From assembly GCA_026702845.1 (NCBI GenBank), contig JADCLS010000017.1:62001-126000 (forward strand): DNA of 64,000 nt. The letters run 5' to 3'. Each line of letters begins with the position of its first letter. The stretch's first letter is position 1. Origin of the DNA: Candidatus Heimdallarchaeota archaeon. Lineage in GTDB: Archaea; Asgardarchaeota; Heimdallarchaeia; Heimdallarchaeales; Kariarchaeaceae. The notes beneath the pieces were generated by a model. That model had not been told where the DNA came from and searched no databases. It was given only the letters and a program-made list of their open reading frames with translations. Made by a program: the position numbers and the translations under genes. Positions 27,498 through 36,867 of this stretch are shown one piece after another.

Positions 27498-27809
27498 ACA
27501 TTAAGATAGTAACCTAAAATTTAGCTTTTTGCAGGATTACAATCTGATATGATCATTTTTATACTACAAATACCCCAAGTCACCATATTCGTCCAAGGTT
27601 TCTCAGGACTAGTTTATTTCGTTGTTTCTCAACAGTTCGTATGCCCCTTTTCATGAGAGGGGTTTCAAGGCTTTCCGGCAGATCCTTACTTTGAATTGCT
27701 CAGCATTTACCAGTCGTTCTTGCCAACAAATAGACTTCCCCAAGTGGCTTATGGAATTCCACCAACCTTTCCGTATCAGATGAAGAATTTCCTAGTCTTT
27801 TATCAATAA
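27498..27809. other. intergenic region with a GC-richer island
   Basis: Bases 27571-27780 have about 44% G+C by hand count, clearly above the AT-rich spacers elsewhere. They contain a hairpin, CCCCTT-loop-GAGGGG (about 27644-27662). No ORF of normal size is present. Broken readings exist on both strands: on the plus strand a frame with EGFQGFPADPYFELL, and on the minus strand a frame with DLPESLETPLMKRGIR. It may be a decayed coding fragment or a structured RNA. I could not match it to RNase P, SRP or tRNA. Confidence 0.4.
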
Positions 27810-28274
27810 TTATTCCAACTCTCTGAAAATCTTCTCAAATTGCTCAGTTCGAAACTCAAATATTTTTTTCACTCGAGGCCCGACAATCAGCTTATTGATG
27901 ATAGGCTCAAAAATCCAACCCGGAGCTAAGTACTCCACCGTATCAGTCATGAGAACTCCATCATCCACTTCCTCAAATGTATGTGTATGTATCCATTGTT
28001 TGTATGGTCCTTTTATCTGAGTATCCTGAAATTCATACGGTGGATCAAATATTGTAATACGTGCCTTCCATTTGAACGGAATGCCATATAATTTTAATTT
28101 ATAATTGATCTCTTGATTTAGCTTCATCTCTATTTGTTTATCACTAATGATCTTGAATTTCAGGAATGATGGTGTCACTTTATTAAGATTTTCAGGAATG
28201 GAGAAGAAAGCAAATACTTTATCCAATGATTTAGGAATGATCATCTGTTTCTTGAGTATTCTTGCCATATGCAT
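27810..28274 (-). CDS. SRPBCC (START-like) ligand-binding domain protein
   Basis: The 154 residues fit the SRPBCC fold, a helix-grip that holds a hydrophobic ligand. It opens with KKQMIIPKSLDKVFAFFSIPENLNKVTP, a typical start of this family. It continues with YGIPFKWKARITIFDPPYEFQDTQIKGPYKQWIHTHTFE and ends with a long amphipathic helix. Similar stand-alone proteins are common and mostly uncharacterised. The start may be at 28274 or at 28268. It is cytosolic. The ligand is unknown. Confidence 0.75.
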   Translation of the reverse strand: MHMARILKKQMIIPKSLDKVFAFFSIPENLNKVTPSFLKFKIISDKQIEMKLNQEINYKLKLYGIPFKWKARITIFDPPYEFQDTQIKGPYKQWIHTHTFEEVDDGVLMTDTVEYLAPGWIFEPIINKLIVGPRVKKIFEFRTEQFEKIFRELE

Positions 28275-28508
28275 TCAACGCATTGCTATTTTTATTATCT
28301 TGTTATCAATGAGAAAATTGACGAGAAATTCAGTTCTTCCTTCTAATCACATATTAAAATTAATAGTTTACAGTTTCGTTAAGATAAAAAACTAAAATAG
28401 AGATCCCCGTTTTATATACTGTGTTAATTCCTTCAAATCCCAATGTTTCACCAATTTCTTAATACATAGGTGCAATTCTTAATATAGATTGTCTATTGAC
28501 AATGAATT

Positions 28509-29276
28509 ATGGCTCCTATTGTTGAGGTTACTCAGTTGGCGAAAATTTATGATTCAGGGACGATGGCACTTCAATCCGTTAGTTTCTCAGTAGAGGAAGG
28601 CGATGTATTTGGAATTATCGGAGTAAATGGTGCTGGTAAAACCACATTGATTCGAATTCTTACTACTATGCTGAAACAATCATCAGGGGAGTGTAAAATT
28701 GATGATATCGATCCCAGTCTCTATCCAGAGAAAGTCAGATCATTGATCGGAGTTCTTCCTCAAGAATCAGGCTTATATGAGGAATTTACAATCTATGAGA
28801 ACCTGGCCTTCATCGGTGAGATGCAGGGAAAGACAAGAATTGAGATTCAACACAAAATAGAGGAAGTAAGTGCACTTCTGGGAATTGCAGATCGTCTCAC
28901 AACTAGGGTCAATCAACTATCTGGTGGGTTAAAGCAGCGTGCCATGATAGCTAGAACCTTGATGGGTGATCCCAAGATACTGTTTCTGGATGAACCCACA
29001 ACCGGGTTAGATGTACTTGTGGCTCGAAAAGTACGCCAGATCATCCGAGATCTGAGCAAGCATATGACAATTTTTCTTGCGACACATAATATGTACGAGG
29101 CCTATCAGTTATGCTCTAAAGTGGCTATTCTCAAGCAGGGGAACATAATCAAAGTTGATAGTCCCAAGAATATCTATGATACACACAGACAGGGAGATGA
29201 TGATTTTGAGGATGTAATCGCTCGCATACTTGGTATAGATGAACAATCAATAAGTTCACTGGAGGCAGGACTATGA
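28509..29276 (+). CDS. ABC transporter ATP-binding protein
   Basis: This 255-residue ABC ATPase is of the ABC-2 exporter type. It has Walker A GVNGAGKTTL, signature LSGGLKQR, Walker B ILFLDEPTTGLD, and a switch His in LATHNM. Its stop overlaps the permease start by four bases (ATGA), so the pair is translationally coupled. An AATATAG box (about 28481-28487) lies some 25 bases before the ATG. NatA-like in layout; the exported substrate is not predictable. Confidence 0.92.
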   Translation: MAPIVEVTQLAKIYDSGTMALQSVSFSVEEGDVFGIIGVNGAGKTTLIRILTTMLKQSSGECKIDDIDPSLYPEKVRSLIGVLPQESGLYEEFTIYENLAFIGEMQGKTRIEIQHKIEEVSALLGIADRLTTRVNQLSGGLKQRAMIARTLMGDPKILFLDEPTTGLDVLVARKVRQIIRDLSKHMTIFLATHNMYEAYQLCSKVAILKQGNIIKVDSPKNIYDTHRQGDDDFEDVIARILGIDEQSISSLEAGL

Positions 29277-30553
29277 ACGGTGCATTAATTGTGATGAAGA
29301 AGGAGATCAAACTCCTGTTGAAAAGTAAGCGTCGGTTTTTTCTGCTTTTTATGATGCCTATAATCATTCTAATTATTGGATTAATTAGTACTGCCTCAAT
29401 CTATTTCATTGATGATACTTTTGAACCTACTCATATTTTTGTCATAGATGAGCAACCCAGTGCATACTCCAATGATTTGATCACATTGTGGTCTACCTTG
29501 AATAATACAGAATTATCTATAATCTCTGCTAATTATTCAGAATTGATCTCAAGCATGGAATTTGATGTTTTGGTGTTTATACCATCAAATTTCTCATCGC
29601 TTATTAGCAATAACCAGACTTCCCAGATAATCATATCGTACAACGCTAATGAAACAGTTCATCAAAACATTGCCTACTCTATTCTTACCATCACTGAGCT
29701 ATATGATGGCAATTTAGTAGTGATCAATTATCCAGATGTGCAATTCAATTACATAGAAGGAGGATTGCAGGAGATCAAAGAACAGGATGATGAGAATGTT
29801 GTGGATGAGGAACTAGCCCAGGTGTTGGTGATTATCCCAGTATATGTCATATTCTTTGTTGTCATCTCACCCATCAGTCTAGTCCTGATTTCTGTAACCA
29901 TAGAGCGAGAACAAAACACCTTGGAAGTACTCTTCCTGCAACCAGTAAAAAGACGAGCTATTGTTATGGGAAAAATCCTATATGGTCTATTCTTGGTATT
30001 TGTCACCCTCTTCATGGACATTATCTCGATCCTTCTCACGACTCTAATGATGAATACTGCCACAGCTTCTGTTACAGATGAAAACACTGACTTTGATTTC
30101 TCTGGGTTTACAGATTTCATTGGTATGGAGGAGATTATCATGTTCTTCTTGGGAATAGTTGCTGTGGCGATCATCATTATCGCATTATCTGTACTCTTAT
30201 CGCTGTTATCAAAAGATGAGAAGGAAGCAAACATGATCTCAGGCATAATTCCTATGCTGATAATGGGTATGGCAGTGCTCATCTTTGTTCTGCCCATAGC
30301 TGAGATGAGCATAGTAGGTCAGGGATTATTAGCTATCACCCCAATATTGGGGATCATCGTTTCAATATTTCTATCTACTTTAGCAGGTGGTGTTGTTCCA
30401 CTAGCTTATATCTCGATTTTGGCTCAAGCACTGTGGTCTATACTAATTATTCTTGCCACTGCAAGAATATCAGAAGCAGAGAGTATTCTTGAATTATCAT
30501 ATGGTAAAGCATTCTCCGAGTTGAGACGAGCAATTTTGAGGAAAAATCTTTAG
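29273..30553 (+). CDS. ABC-2 type permease
   Basis: This 426-residue permease has one N-terminal membrane helix, a large external domain (about residues 45-180) and five or six helices in the C-terminal half. This is the topology of NatB/ABC-2 exporters. Just before helix 3 it has EREQNTLEVLFLQPVKRR, the conserved intracellular coupling loop. It is the membrane partner of the ATPase encoded immediately upstream. It converges with the next gene, overlapping it by four bases at the stops. Confidence 0.88.
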   Translation: MNGALIVMKKEIKLLLKSKRRFFLLFMMPIIILIIGLISTASIYFIDDTFEPTHIFVIDEQPSAYSNDLITLWSTLNNTELSIISANYSELISSMEFDVLVFIPSNFSSLISNNQTSQIIISYNANETVHQNIAYSILTITELYDGNLVVINYPDVQFNYIEGGLQEIKEQDDENVVDEELAQVLVIIPVYVIFFVVISPISLVLISVTIEREQNTLEVLFLQPVKRRAIVMGKILYGLFLVFVTLFMDIISILLTTLMMNTATASVTDENTDFDFSGFTDFIGMEEIIMFFLGIVAVAIIIIALSVLLSLLSKDEKEANMISGIIPMLIMGMAVLIFVLPIAEMSIVGQGLLAITPILGIIVSIFLSTLAGGVVPLAYISILAQALWSILIILATARISEAESILELSYGKAFSELRRAILRKNL

Positions 30554-31353
30554 TTGGATAATCGTCTCAAGTACACAAGGCATCCTATGAATAGGATCAC
30601 TGATATTCCAAAATTAAGTCCGTAGAGTGCTGGATTCTGCATTATTAAATAAAATTTGGGTTGATCATTTGATCGCATCAGTGAAGTGGTATAGCTAAAT
30701 TTCTCAGTTTCTAAGTTGTAACTCATGAAATAAGGATAACTGAGTACAAAATTTTTAGTACCATCATCTGCAGTATAACCCACACGATTTGCTACATACA
30801 CTCGCATTCCTTTGAATTCACCCTTAATCATGGGGAGGTCTCCTGAGTAACTCCATAATACATCTGTGGAGTATGATTCAAATGAGTTTCCCTCTAAATT
30901 ACTTGTGATATTATAAGAAATGGCATCAACATATCCCTCTTGATCGGCAATAATGAACACCAACTCTACAAATATTCTAACTGCTTTCTTCATCTCAATA
31001 ATACTGGTTCCATTATCTAGAATTCGGGTAAAATTTGTATCAAATGGTTCAGTATGGCCAAATGTAACATTGAGTTTGGTTATTAAAATAGGTAAAGAAG
31101 CATATTGATAGATAACTTCAGTCTCTGTAGGTTCGTAAGGATTATATTCCTCTGTAGAACCAATCAAGGAGTAATCATACTCCACTATACCATCCAATGA
31201 GTTACTCACTTGTGTTCCAAAACTTGGCTCAAGCTGTGTGCTCATTCTGTTCAGATATGAAAATGAGAAAATCAGATTGATAAGTATCAAAACTAAGACC
31301 ATCATTAGCATTTTGTTATCAAATAGTTGTTGTAGCATTGATTTGTTACTCAT
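30550..31353 (-). CDS. bitopic membrane protein with an external domain
   Basis: This 267-residue protein has a helix at residues 14-33, a beta-rich external domain of about 200 residues, and a second helix near 240-260 followed by a few basic residues. Potential N-glycosylation sequons are present. I do not recognise the fold. It is convergent with the permease gene and overlaps it at the stops, so a joint role with the ABC exporter is possible but not shown. Confidence 0.6.
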   Translation of the reverse strand: MSNKSMLQQLFDNKMLMMVLVLILINLIFSFSYLNRMSTQLEPSFGTQVSNSLDGIVEYDYSLIGSTEEYNPYEPTETEVIYQYASLPILITKLNVTFGHTEPFDTNFTRILDNGTSIIEMKKAVRIFVELVFIIADQEGYVDAISYNITSNLEGNSFESYSTDVLWSYSGDLPMIKGEFKGMRVYVANRVGYTADDGTKNFVLSYPYFMSYNLETEKFSYTTSLMRSNDQPKFYLIMQNPALYGLNFGISVILFIGCLVYLRRLSN

Positions 31354-31441
31354 GGGTGGTCATATTGAGATTTAGTATGTACCTACATAAGCATAAAGTT
31401 GACCAACAATTAAATGGTAACCTGTATATCGTTTTATGACT

Positions 31442-31458
31442 GCAAATTTATAATTTGC
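31442..31458. promoter_or_regulatory. palindrome over the TATA box of the methyltransferase
   Basis: GCAAATT-TAT-AATTTGC is a perfect dyad with seven-base arms. Its centre (about 31450) lies 27 bases before the ATG, exactly where the TATA box of a leaderless gene belongs. A repressor here would block TBP binding. The site is seen; its role is inference. Confidence 0.45.
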
Positions 31459-31476
31459 TAGTTTTTTGAATAAAGT

Positions 31477-32025
31477 ATGAAAATCGAAGATAGTGGAATG
31501 CCAGAAGAGTCATATTGGCGATCATTTTTTGATCCAGAGTATATTTTCTCCACGCTCGAGATTCGTCAACCCGGTATCGTTGCAGATTTTGGGGCTGGAT
31601 ATGGTGTGTTCACCTTTGTCATAGCCCATTTTGCCGAGAAAGTTTATGCACTTGATATAGACCCAAGTATGATTGAGCATATCTGTGTAAAATCACATAG
31701 AGACAATATCATTGCCAAATGTTTGGATTTCACTCAAGATTGCGGTTTGGATGATTCCTCTATAGATACAGTGTTACTCTTTAACATTCTTCATGGAGAT
31801 GACTTGCAACCTCTGCTTTCTGAAGTAAATCGAATACTCAAAGCTAATGGTTTGGTAGCTGTCATTCACTGGAATTATGATGATACAACACCTCGAGGTC
31901 CTCCAATGACCATTAGAAAATCTCCACATCAAATTATTGAGCTATTTGAATCCTTAGAATACAAACTACATATACATAAAAAGGTAGGTAAATATCATTT
32001 TGGCCAGATATTTAAACGGTCTTAA
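31477..32025 (+). CDS. class I SAM-dependent methyltransferase
   Basis: This 182-residue enzyme has motif I VADFGAGYGVFTF, an acidic end of strand 2 (ALDIDPSM), motif IV-like DTVLLFNILHGD and a strand 5 LVAVIHWNYDD. It looks like the UbiE/MenG-like small-molecule methyltransferases. The substrate is unknown. It converges on the hybrid kinase gene with a 14-base overlap. A palindrome over the promoter may regulate it. Confidence 0.85.
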   Translation: MKIEDSGMPEESYWRSFFDPEYIFSTLEIRQPGIVADFGAGYGVFTFVIAHFAEKVYALDIDPSMIEHICVKSHRDNIIAKCLDFTQDCGLDDSSIDTVLLFNILHGDDLQPLLSEVNRILKANGLVAVIHWNYDDTTPRGPPMTIRKSPHQIIELFESLEYKLHIHKKVGKYHFGQIFKRS

Positions 32026-33955
32026 GTGCCTTGGCTATACAATTTTTAAGATCTTCTACAGCAAATGGTTTTTGGAGATAGATCACATTTGGGTACTTGT
32101 TATCAAGAGAATACTCGCTATATCCTGAGGTGATAATCACAGGAACATTGCTTAACCCCCGCAGTATTTTCAATGTCTCTCTACCAGAGAGTACTGGCAT
32201 GGTCAAATCAAGAATCACAATTCTAATATCATCCATACTTGAAAATTTATCTAAAGCGATTTGTCCATTCTCAGCAGCGATAACTTGAAATCCAAAATGT
32301 TTTATCATCCTAGTAGTAACATTCCTTACCATTGTATCATCATCTACTAATAGAATTTTCCCTGATCTGTCCACTAATTCTTCTACAACAATTGACGTCT
32401 CTTCTATAATTGGCTTATCGGATTTGGGGAGATAAATTCTAAAGGTAGTACCTACTCCTTGTGATGTTTCCACCTCTATGGCTCCATTATGTGATTTGAT
32501 GATCCCCATAGTAACACTCAACCCCAATCCTCTACCTGTAAATTTCGTGGAGAAAAATGGATCAAATATTTTGGAGATATTTTCATCAGGTATCCCAGGT
32601 CCATCATCAGTGACTTCTACCATCACATATTCTCCAGGTGTTATATCAAAAGAAGGAATGATATTCTTTAGATGTTCATCTGTGAGTACAATATTTGAAG
32701 AATGAATTCTGATATTACCATTTTTCATCCCTATTGCCTCAGAGGCGTTTATCACTAAATTGAGCATGACTTGTTGGATTTGAGATATATCGATATTTAC
32801 TGGGTTCACTGAATAATCAAGATCATAATCTACAATAATCGCATCATATACAGATACATCAAGCAATTTTTTCATTAGAATGATACTATTAGATAGATTA
32901 CAGGAGATTTTATCTGTTTCTGATTGTCCCGTGAAGGTGAGTATTTGCTTGGTTAGATGAGTGGCTTGATTTGAAATCTTAAAAATCTCATCAAGTATCT
33001 CAGTAGAATTTTCATCCAATTCTCTGGTTTTAAGTAGACTTGCATTACCTAGGATTCCCATTAGTAGATTATTCATATCATGAGCAATCCCTCCTGCAAC
33101 AATACCAAGAGATTCCAATTTCTGAGCCATGAGGAGACGTTTTTCCAACTCATTTTTCTCCTCTTCCAGTCTTGTAATAGTGGATAGATCCCTGAAAATT
33201 ACTAGAACTGCAGGATTATTCTCATGTGTGAAAACTGAGGCCAAAATATTCAGATCGAATATGCTTCCATCAGCCCTTTCTCCCTTTGTATTGTAATCTT
33301 TAGGTTCTTCTCCACCCTTCTCTCTATTCAATGTTCGATTCTGAATAAGGTTCTTATACTCAGGCGCAACAAAATCAGATGCTAATAGGTCAGATGCATT
33401 ATTTGTAGAAAAACCATAGATTTCCTGAAGTTTGGTGTTGTAATATATCAATTTTCCCTCTTGAAATACCCCCACCCCAAGAGGTGAGGTTTCAAACAAA
33501 ACACGGTAATTCATCTCACTCTCTTTTACCCTGTACTCTAACTTCTTGATATCAGAGATGTCTTGAGCTAATCCATGAACACCAACAACTTCCTCTCCCT
33601 CAAATTCAGGTCGAAGTTCAAATTGATACATCCTGTTTATTGGTTTCTCACCATCAAAGTGTTGTACACCCTGCAGCTCCATCTTAAAACTAACTATTTC
33701 TCCCCCCAATGCTCTCACATGGTTATTGAGAAGGTCAGGAAAGTCCTTGTACATATCAAATACTGAGATACCTACAACTTGACCGGGTTTTAATCCAATG
33801 AATTCAAGCCCTCCACCCTCACTTAAAATAAATTTACCATTCTTGTCCAATTGCCAGAAAACATTTGGCGTCTGGTTAACTCCAAGGGTAAATGTACGAA
33901 GAAATCGTTGAAGTATGGCAACTTCATCAGAGGCAAGTATATCATTTTGAGGCAT
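32012..33955 (-). CDS. soluble hybrid histidine kinase (PAS-PAS-HK-REC)
   Basis: This 647-residue two-component protein has two PAS domains (about 20-140 and 150-265), a HisKA domain with GGIAHDMNN (phospho-His), a HATPase with VEVTDDGPGIPDENISKIFDPFF and GRGLGL, and a C-terminal receiver with LLVDDDTMV and VILDLTMP (phospho-Asp). There is no membrane segment, so it senses an internal signal, perhaps redox or a small molecule. No separate response regulator lies beside it. Asgard genomes carry such kinases of bacterial type. Confidence 0.9.
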   Translation of the reverse strand: MPQNDILASDEVAILQRFLRTFTLGVNQTPNVFWQLDKNGKFILSEGGGLEFIGLKPGQVVGISVFDMYKDFPDLLNNHVRALGGEIVSFKMELQGVQHFDGEKPINRMYQFELRPEFEGEEVVGVHGLAQDISDIKKLEYRVKESEMNYRVLFETSPLGVGVFQEGKLIYYNTKLQEIYGFSTNNASDLLASDFVAPEYKNLIQNRTLNREKGGEEPKDYNTKGERADGSIFDLNILASVFTHENNPAVLVIFRDLSTITRLEEEKNELEKRLLMAQKLESLGIVAGGIAHDMNNLLMGILGNASLLKTRELDENSTEILDEIFKISNQATHLTKQILTFTGQSETDKISCNLSNSIILMKKLLDVSVYDAIIVDYDLDYSVNPVNIDISQIQQVMLNLVINASEAIGMKNGNIRIHSSNIVLTDEHLKNIIPSFDITPGEYVMVEVTDDGPGIPDENISKIFDPFFSTKFTGRGLGLSVTMGIIKSHNGAIEVETSQGVGTTFRIYLPKSDKPIIEETSIVVEELVDRSGKILLVDDDTMVRNVTTRMIKHFGFQVIAAENGQIALDKFSSMDDIRIVILDLTMPVLSGRETLKILRGLSNVPVIITSGYSEYSLDNKYPNVIYLQKPFAVEDLKNCIAKALKTV

Positions 33956-34158
33956 TGAATTGTAAGTATTATTGTAAGCAACATAATAAATTCGTCTATT
34001 ACAATTAGATGTTTCGATTACTTTTGATAAAAATTACTTACATTAAAATTGCTTGAGATCGATAAATAGTGCTCTTGCAATTATATTCATTTGGACTTTG
34101 AACAGAATCCATTCTTTTCTAGTAAGAGTATTAATAGTGAAATTGTAATCAAGATTAG

Positions 34159-35073
34159 ATGGGACAGTGTACAAGTTGTTCGAATAACATCAAAGAAGAT
34201 GCAGTTTTCTGCCCTCAATGCGGAGAGAGGGTCACTAATAACCAAACCATAAATCAATCACCTCAGGGTCAGCAGGGATATGGCCAACCACCACAGCAAG
34301 GATTTGGTCAGAATTATCCACCACAAGGTCAGCAGGGATATGGTCAACCATCTCAGCAGGGATATGGTCAGAATTATCCACCTCAACAGGGTTATCCACC
34401 TCAAGGCTATGGACAACCCGGATTTCAGCAATTTCCACCTGGTTATCGTCAGAGAAGGATTGATTATATCCGTCCTGAAGGTTATGTATTCACAAAAACC
34501 ATGTTGGAACGTATACTTGGTACTCTTAAGTCAGATGTTGATGTTGTGGAGGAGATTGAGGAGCGTGAAGATCTTATGGATGAAGCCAAAAAAGTGCTCA
34601 TTGGTGCATTTTCTATTATTACACTTTTCCATTTTATCCTGATAAATGTCAGTACTGCTTATACAATTTATAGTCCTGTGTTATCATTTATCGAGATACT
34701 CCTATCTACCTTTGTGGGTGGGTATGTATTCATCATCTCAATCGCATTTCTAGGAAAACGAATCGGTGGACATAACACACAAATCGATACCAATGAGATT
34801 ATTAGAGTATTGGCCTATGCCTATGTTGCACGTGCATTATCACAGATATTCTCAGTGATAAACAATATCTCAGATAGTTCTTTTATCTATTTTATTTGGT
34901 TTTTATTTTCTCTCTATTCCTATTTTGTGGTTGCCTTTGCCACTCGAAGAGCCATGGATACAGGTTGGGGGTTAACTATTATCACCATTATTCCTGCCAT
35001 TATTGTAAGATTTTTCGTTGAAATAATAATTGTTATGTTTATTGGCTTTATAGGGTTATCTTATACTATTTAG
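34159..35073 (+). CDS. zinc-ribbon, Q/G/P/Y-rich, Yip1-like membrane protein
   Basis: Residues 1-27 form a zinc ribbon (CTSCSNN...FCPQCGERV). Residues 30 to about 95 are a Gln-, Gly-, Pro- and Tyr-rich low-complexity region built of GYGQP and NYPPQ repeats. The rest (from about 110) has a helical stretch and five hydrophobic segments that resemble a Yip1-family domain. Eukaryotic Yip1 proteins bind Rab GTPases in membranes. The N-terminal zinc ribbon faces the cytosol. The Yip1 call is by topology and general pattern only. Confidence 0.65.
   Translation: MGQCTSCSNNIKEDAVFCPQCGERVTNNQTINQSPQGQQGYGQPPQQGFGQNYPPQGQQGYGQPSQQGYGQNYPPQQGYPPQGYGQPGFQQFPPGYRQRRIDYIRPEGYVFTKTMLERILGTLKSDVDVVEEIEEREDLMDEAKKVLIGAFSIITLFHFILINVSTAYTIYSPVLSFIEILLSTFVGGYVFIISIAFLGKRIGGHNTQIDTNEIIRVLAYAYVARALSQIFSVINNISDSSFIYFIWFLFSLYSYFVVAFATRRAMDTGWGLTIITIIPAIIVRFFVEIIIVMFIGFIGLSYTI
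34265..34430 (+). repeat. tandem repeats encoding the Q/G/P/Y-rich region
   Basis: Imperfect direct repeats occur in the DNA: the unit CAGCAGGGATATGG recurs in near-identical form, and a variant codes for FGQNYPPQ. Such runs expand and shrink by slippage, so length may vary between strains. Confidence 0.7.
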
Positions 35074-35076
35074 TAA

Positions 35077-35910
35077 CTATGGGTATTCACGCTTTCTTAG
35101 GTAATAGCCACCAGAAACTAGTATTATGAATGTAAATATCACTGTATACCATATTGACCATGTAAGATCAACTTTACTATCAGTATTGAAGAACTCAATG
35201 AAGATTTCCTGACTGATACGCATGATATTGGTAATAGGTACATATTTATTATCCTCTAGGAGAAGAAATCCTAGGAATAATGGTTCAACGATAGCCAGTA
35301 TCAACCCAAAGGTGAAACCACGATTTCCAATCATTCCGACGAGTAGAAAGAGACCTGCATAGATGAAAGTACCCACCAAGAGGACCAAGAGCATATTCGC
35401 ATAAACATCAAAATTCTGTCCAAATTCAGTGAAGAAATCCTCTTCTCCCTTGGTACTCATGTAGATATAGGTGATGAGGAAGAGAATGATATTTATGGCG
35501 TACACAACAGTGTTGATGACAATCCACCGTGATAGCCAGTAAGTCTCTCGTTTTATAGGTCTTACAAGTGTGAGATCAACAGTTTTATCTGTGATCTCAT
35601 CAGCACTTATAGGTAGGGATAATATGAGACATCCAAACACGAAGAGGAAGGGAAACATATTCTCATATACAAATCCCACATAAGCCTCTCCTATATCTGC
35701 ATATGTTCTATCATTGAATGCCAGATCCATAAATAGTATGAACAGATTTAGAAAGATATAGATGATCCATTTCTTGCCGAGAAAGATGGTTTTGTAACCC
35801 ATAATGATGGAGTTGAACAACCGGGGTTGCTGATCCTGTAGCAGTTCTTGTGGAGTTTTCTCTCTAAGTACCTGCTGAATATATTCTTGTGTATTAATTT
35901 CTACTGTCAT
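35077..35910 (-). CDS. ABC-2 type permease (second of the operon)
   Basis: The 277-residue protein has about six hydrophobic segments and a cytoplasmic N-terminal end of about 40 residues. The loop DEITDKTVDLTLVRPIKRETYWLSRW is the usual ABC-2 coupling-helix region. It is the last gene of a four-gene operon of two ATPases and two permeases on the minus strand and follows its ATPase by two bases. It probably pairs with the ATPase at 35913. Confidence 0.82.
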   Translation of the reverse strand: MTVEINTQEYIQQVLREKTPQELLQDQQPRLFNSIIMGYKTIFLGKKWIIYIFLNLFILFMDLAFNDRTYADIGEAYVGFVYENMFPFLFVFGCLILSLPISADEITDKTVDLTLVRPIKRETYWLSRWIVINTVVYAINIILFLITYIYMSTKGEEDFFTEFGQNFDVYANMLLVLLVGTFIYAGLFLLVGMIGNRGFTFGLILAIVEPLFLGFLLLEDNKYVPITNIMRISQEIFIEFFNTDSKVDLTWSIWYTVIFTFIILVSGGYYLRKREYP

Positions 35911-35912
35911 GA

Positions 35913-36866
35913 TTATCCCACCGTTAAGCTTGTGAAGAGTGATTGTAACCCTTCATCCGTGGCTTTGACCTCTGCCACATCCAGATTCTTCTGCACCACA
36001 ATATCTGTGAGCAACGTATAGAATGCTCTTGCCTCATGAGTTAGGACAAGTAACTGGTTCTGTCCAGATCGGGGATCAGTACCAAAGTTGATCTGTGATA
36101 CTACCCTGTTATCTGCTTGCTCAATCAACGCATTCGCTAGTTCTTTTGATTGTTCCAATGTTATCTGGATGGAATGAGGTTGATCATCTATCATCTCACG
36201 TATTCGCACAGGGCTACCCTGGGCAATAGTACGGCCTTTATAGAGCAGTATGATTTTCTCAGCTATTTTTTCCATCTCAAAAAGTATATGGCTGGAAATG
36301 AAGAAACTAGTGTTATACTCCTTTCTGTATTTCTCAAAGAGTTCGAACATGTTATGTCTGACAACTGGATCAAGACCATTAAATGGTTCATCAGCAATCA
36401 CCAGAGCGGGTTTATGAATGAGGGCCTGACCTATCTTTATTCTTTGACGCATACCCTTGGAGAATTGACGGATACGTTTATTAGCGACCTTGGTAAGTCC
36501 AACCTCCTCCAGCACCTCTTCTGCACGTTTAATCGCCTCTTCAAGGGTCATGTGATATCTTGCATGTGAGATGAAGTAATCCCGTGCTTTCATCCATTTG
36601 GGGAAGCTCCCTTCCTCTGAAATGTATCCGATTAGACTACGGGCAGAACTATTAGTGAAGGGATCCTTGGTGAATAGCTTGACATTTCCAGTGTGTGGTT
36701 TTATGAGCCCCAGGAGCATACGAATGCATGTAGTTTTTCCAGCTCCATTTGGTCCTAGAAATCCAGTTATTGCACCCATTTCCACGGAGAATGAAGCATC
36801 TGAAACTGCAACTACATCACCAAAAGTTCGAGTGACATGATTTACTTCTGCAATCACTTCTTTCAT
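35913..36866 (-). CDS. ABC transporter ATP-binding protein
   Basis: This 317-residue ATPase has Walker A GPNGAGKTT, signature FSKGMRQR and Walker B LVIADEPFNGLD. A C-terminal extension of about 90 residues follows the core, as in many ABC-2 exporter ATPases. One base separates its start from the stop of the upstream permease. It is likely the motor of the permease at 35077. Confidence 0.9.
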   Translation of the reverse strand: MKEVIAEVNHVTRTFGDVVAVSDASFSVEMGAITGFLGPNGAGKTTCIRMLLGLIKPHTGNVKLFTKDPFTNSSARSLIGYISEEGSFPKWMKARDYFISHARYHMTLEEAIKRAEEVLEEVGLTKVANKRIRQFSKGMRQRIKIGQALIHKPALVIADEPFNGLDPVVRHNMFELFEKYRKEYNTSFFISSHILFEMEKIAEKIILLYKGRTIAQGSPVRIREMIDDQPHSIQITLEQSKELANALIEQADNRVVSQINFGTDPRSGQNQLLVLTHEARAFYTLLTDIVVQKNLDVAEVKATDEGLQSLFTSLTVG

Positions 36867-36867
36867 T

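Noticed and set aside
27560..27809. RNase P, SRP or tRNA gene in the GC-richer spacer
   Set aside because: I looked for the RNase P P4 strands, the SRP helix 8 core and tRNA T-loops and found none; a decayed fragment or another RNA remains possible.
28381..28460. tRNA-like T-loop near TTCAAATCC
   Set aside because: There are no matching arms or acceptor stem; the match is chance.
29749..30312. Minus-strand ORF of 187 codons opposite the ABC-2 permease
   Set aside because: It mirrors the hydrophobic codons of the permease and has Met/Ile/Ser-rich sequence typical of antisense shadows.
34235..34642. Frames overlapping the Q/G/P/Y-rich region on both strands
   Set aside because: They come from the repeated DNA; only the frame with the zinc ribbon and membrane helices is sensible.
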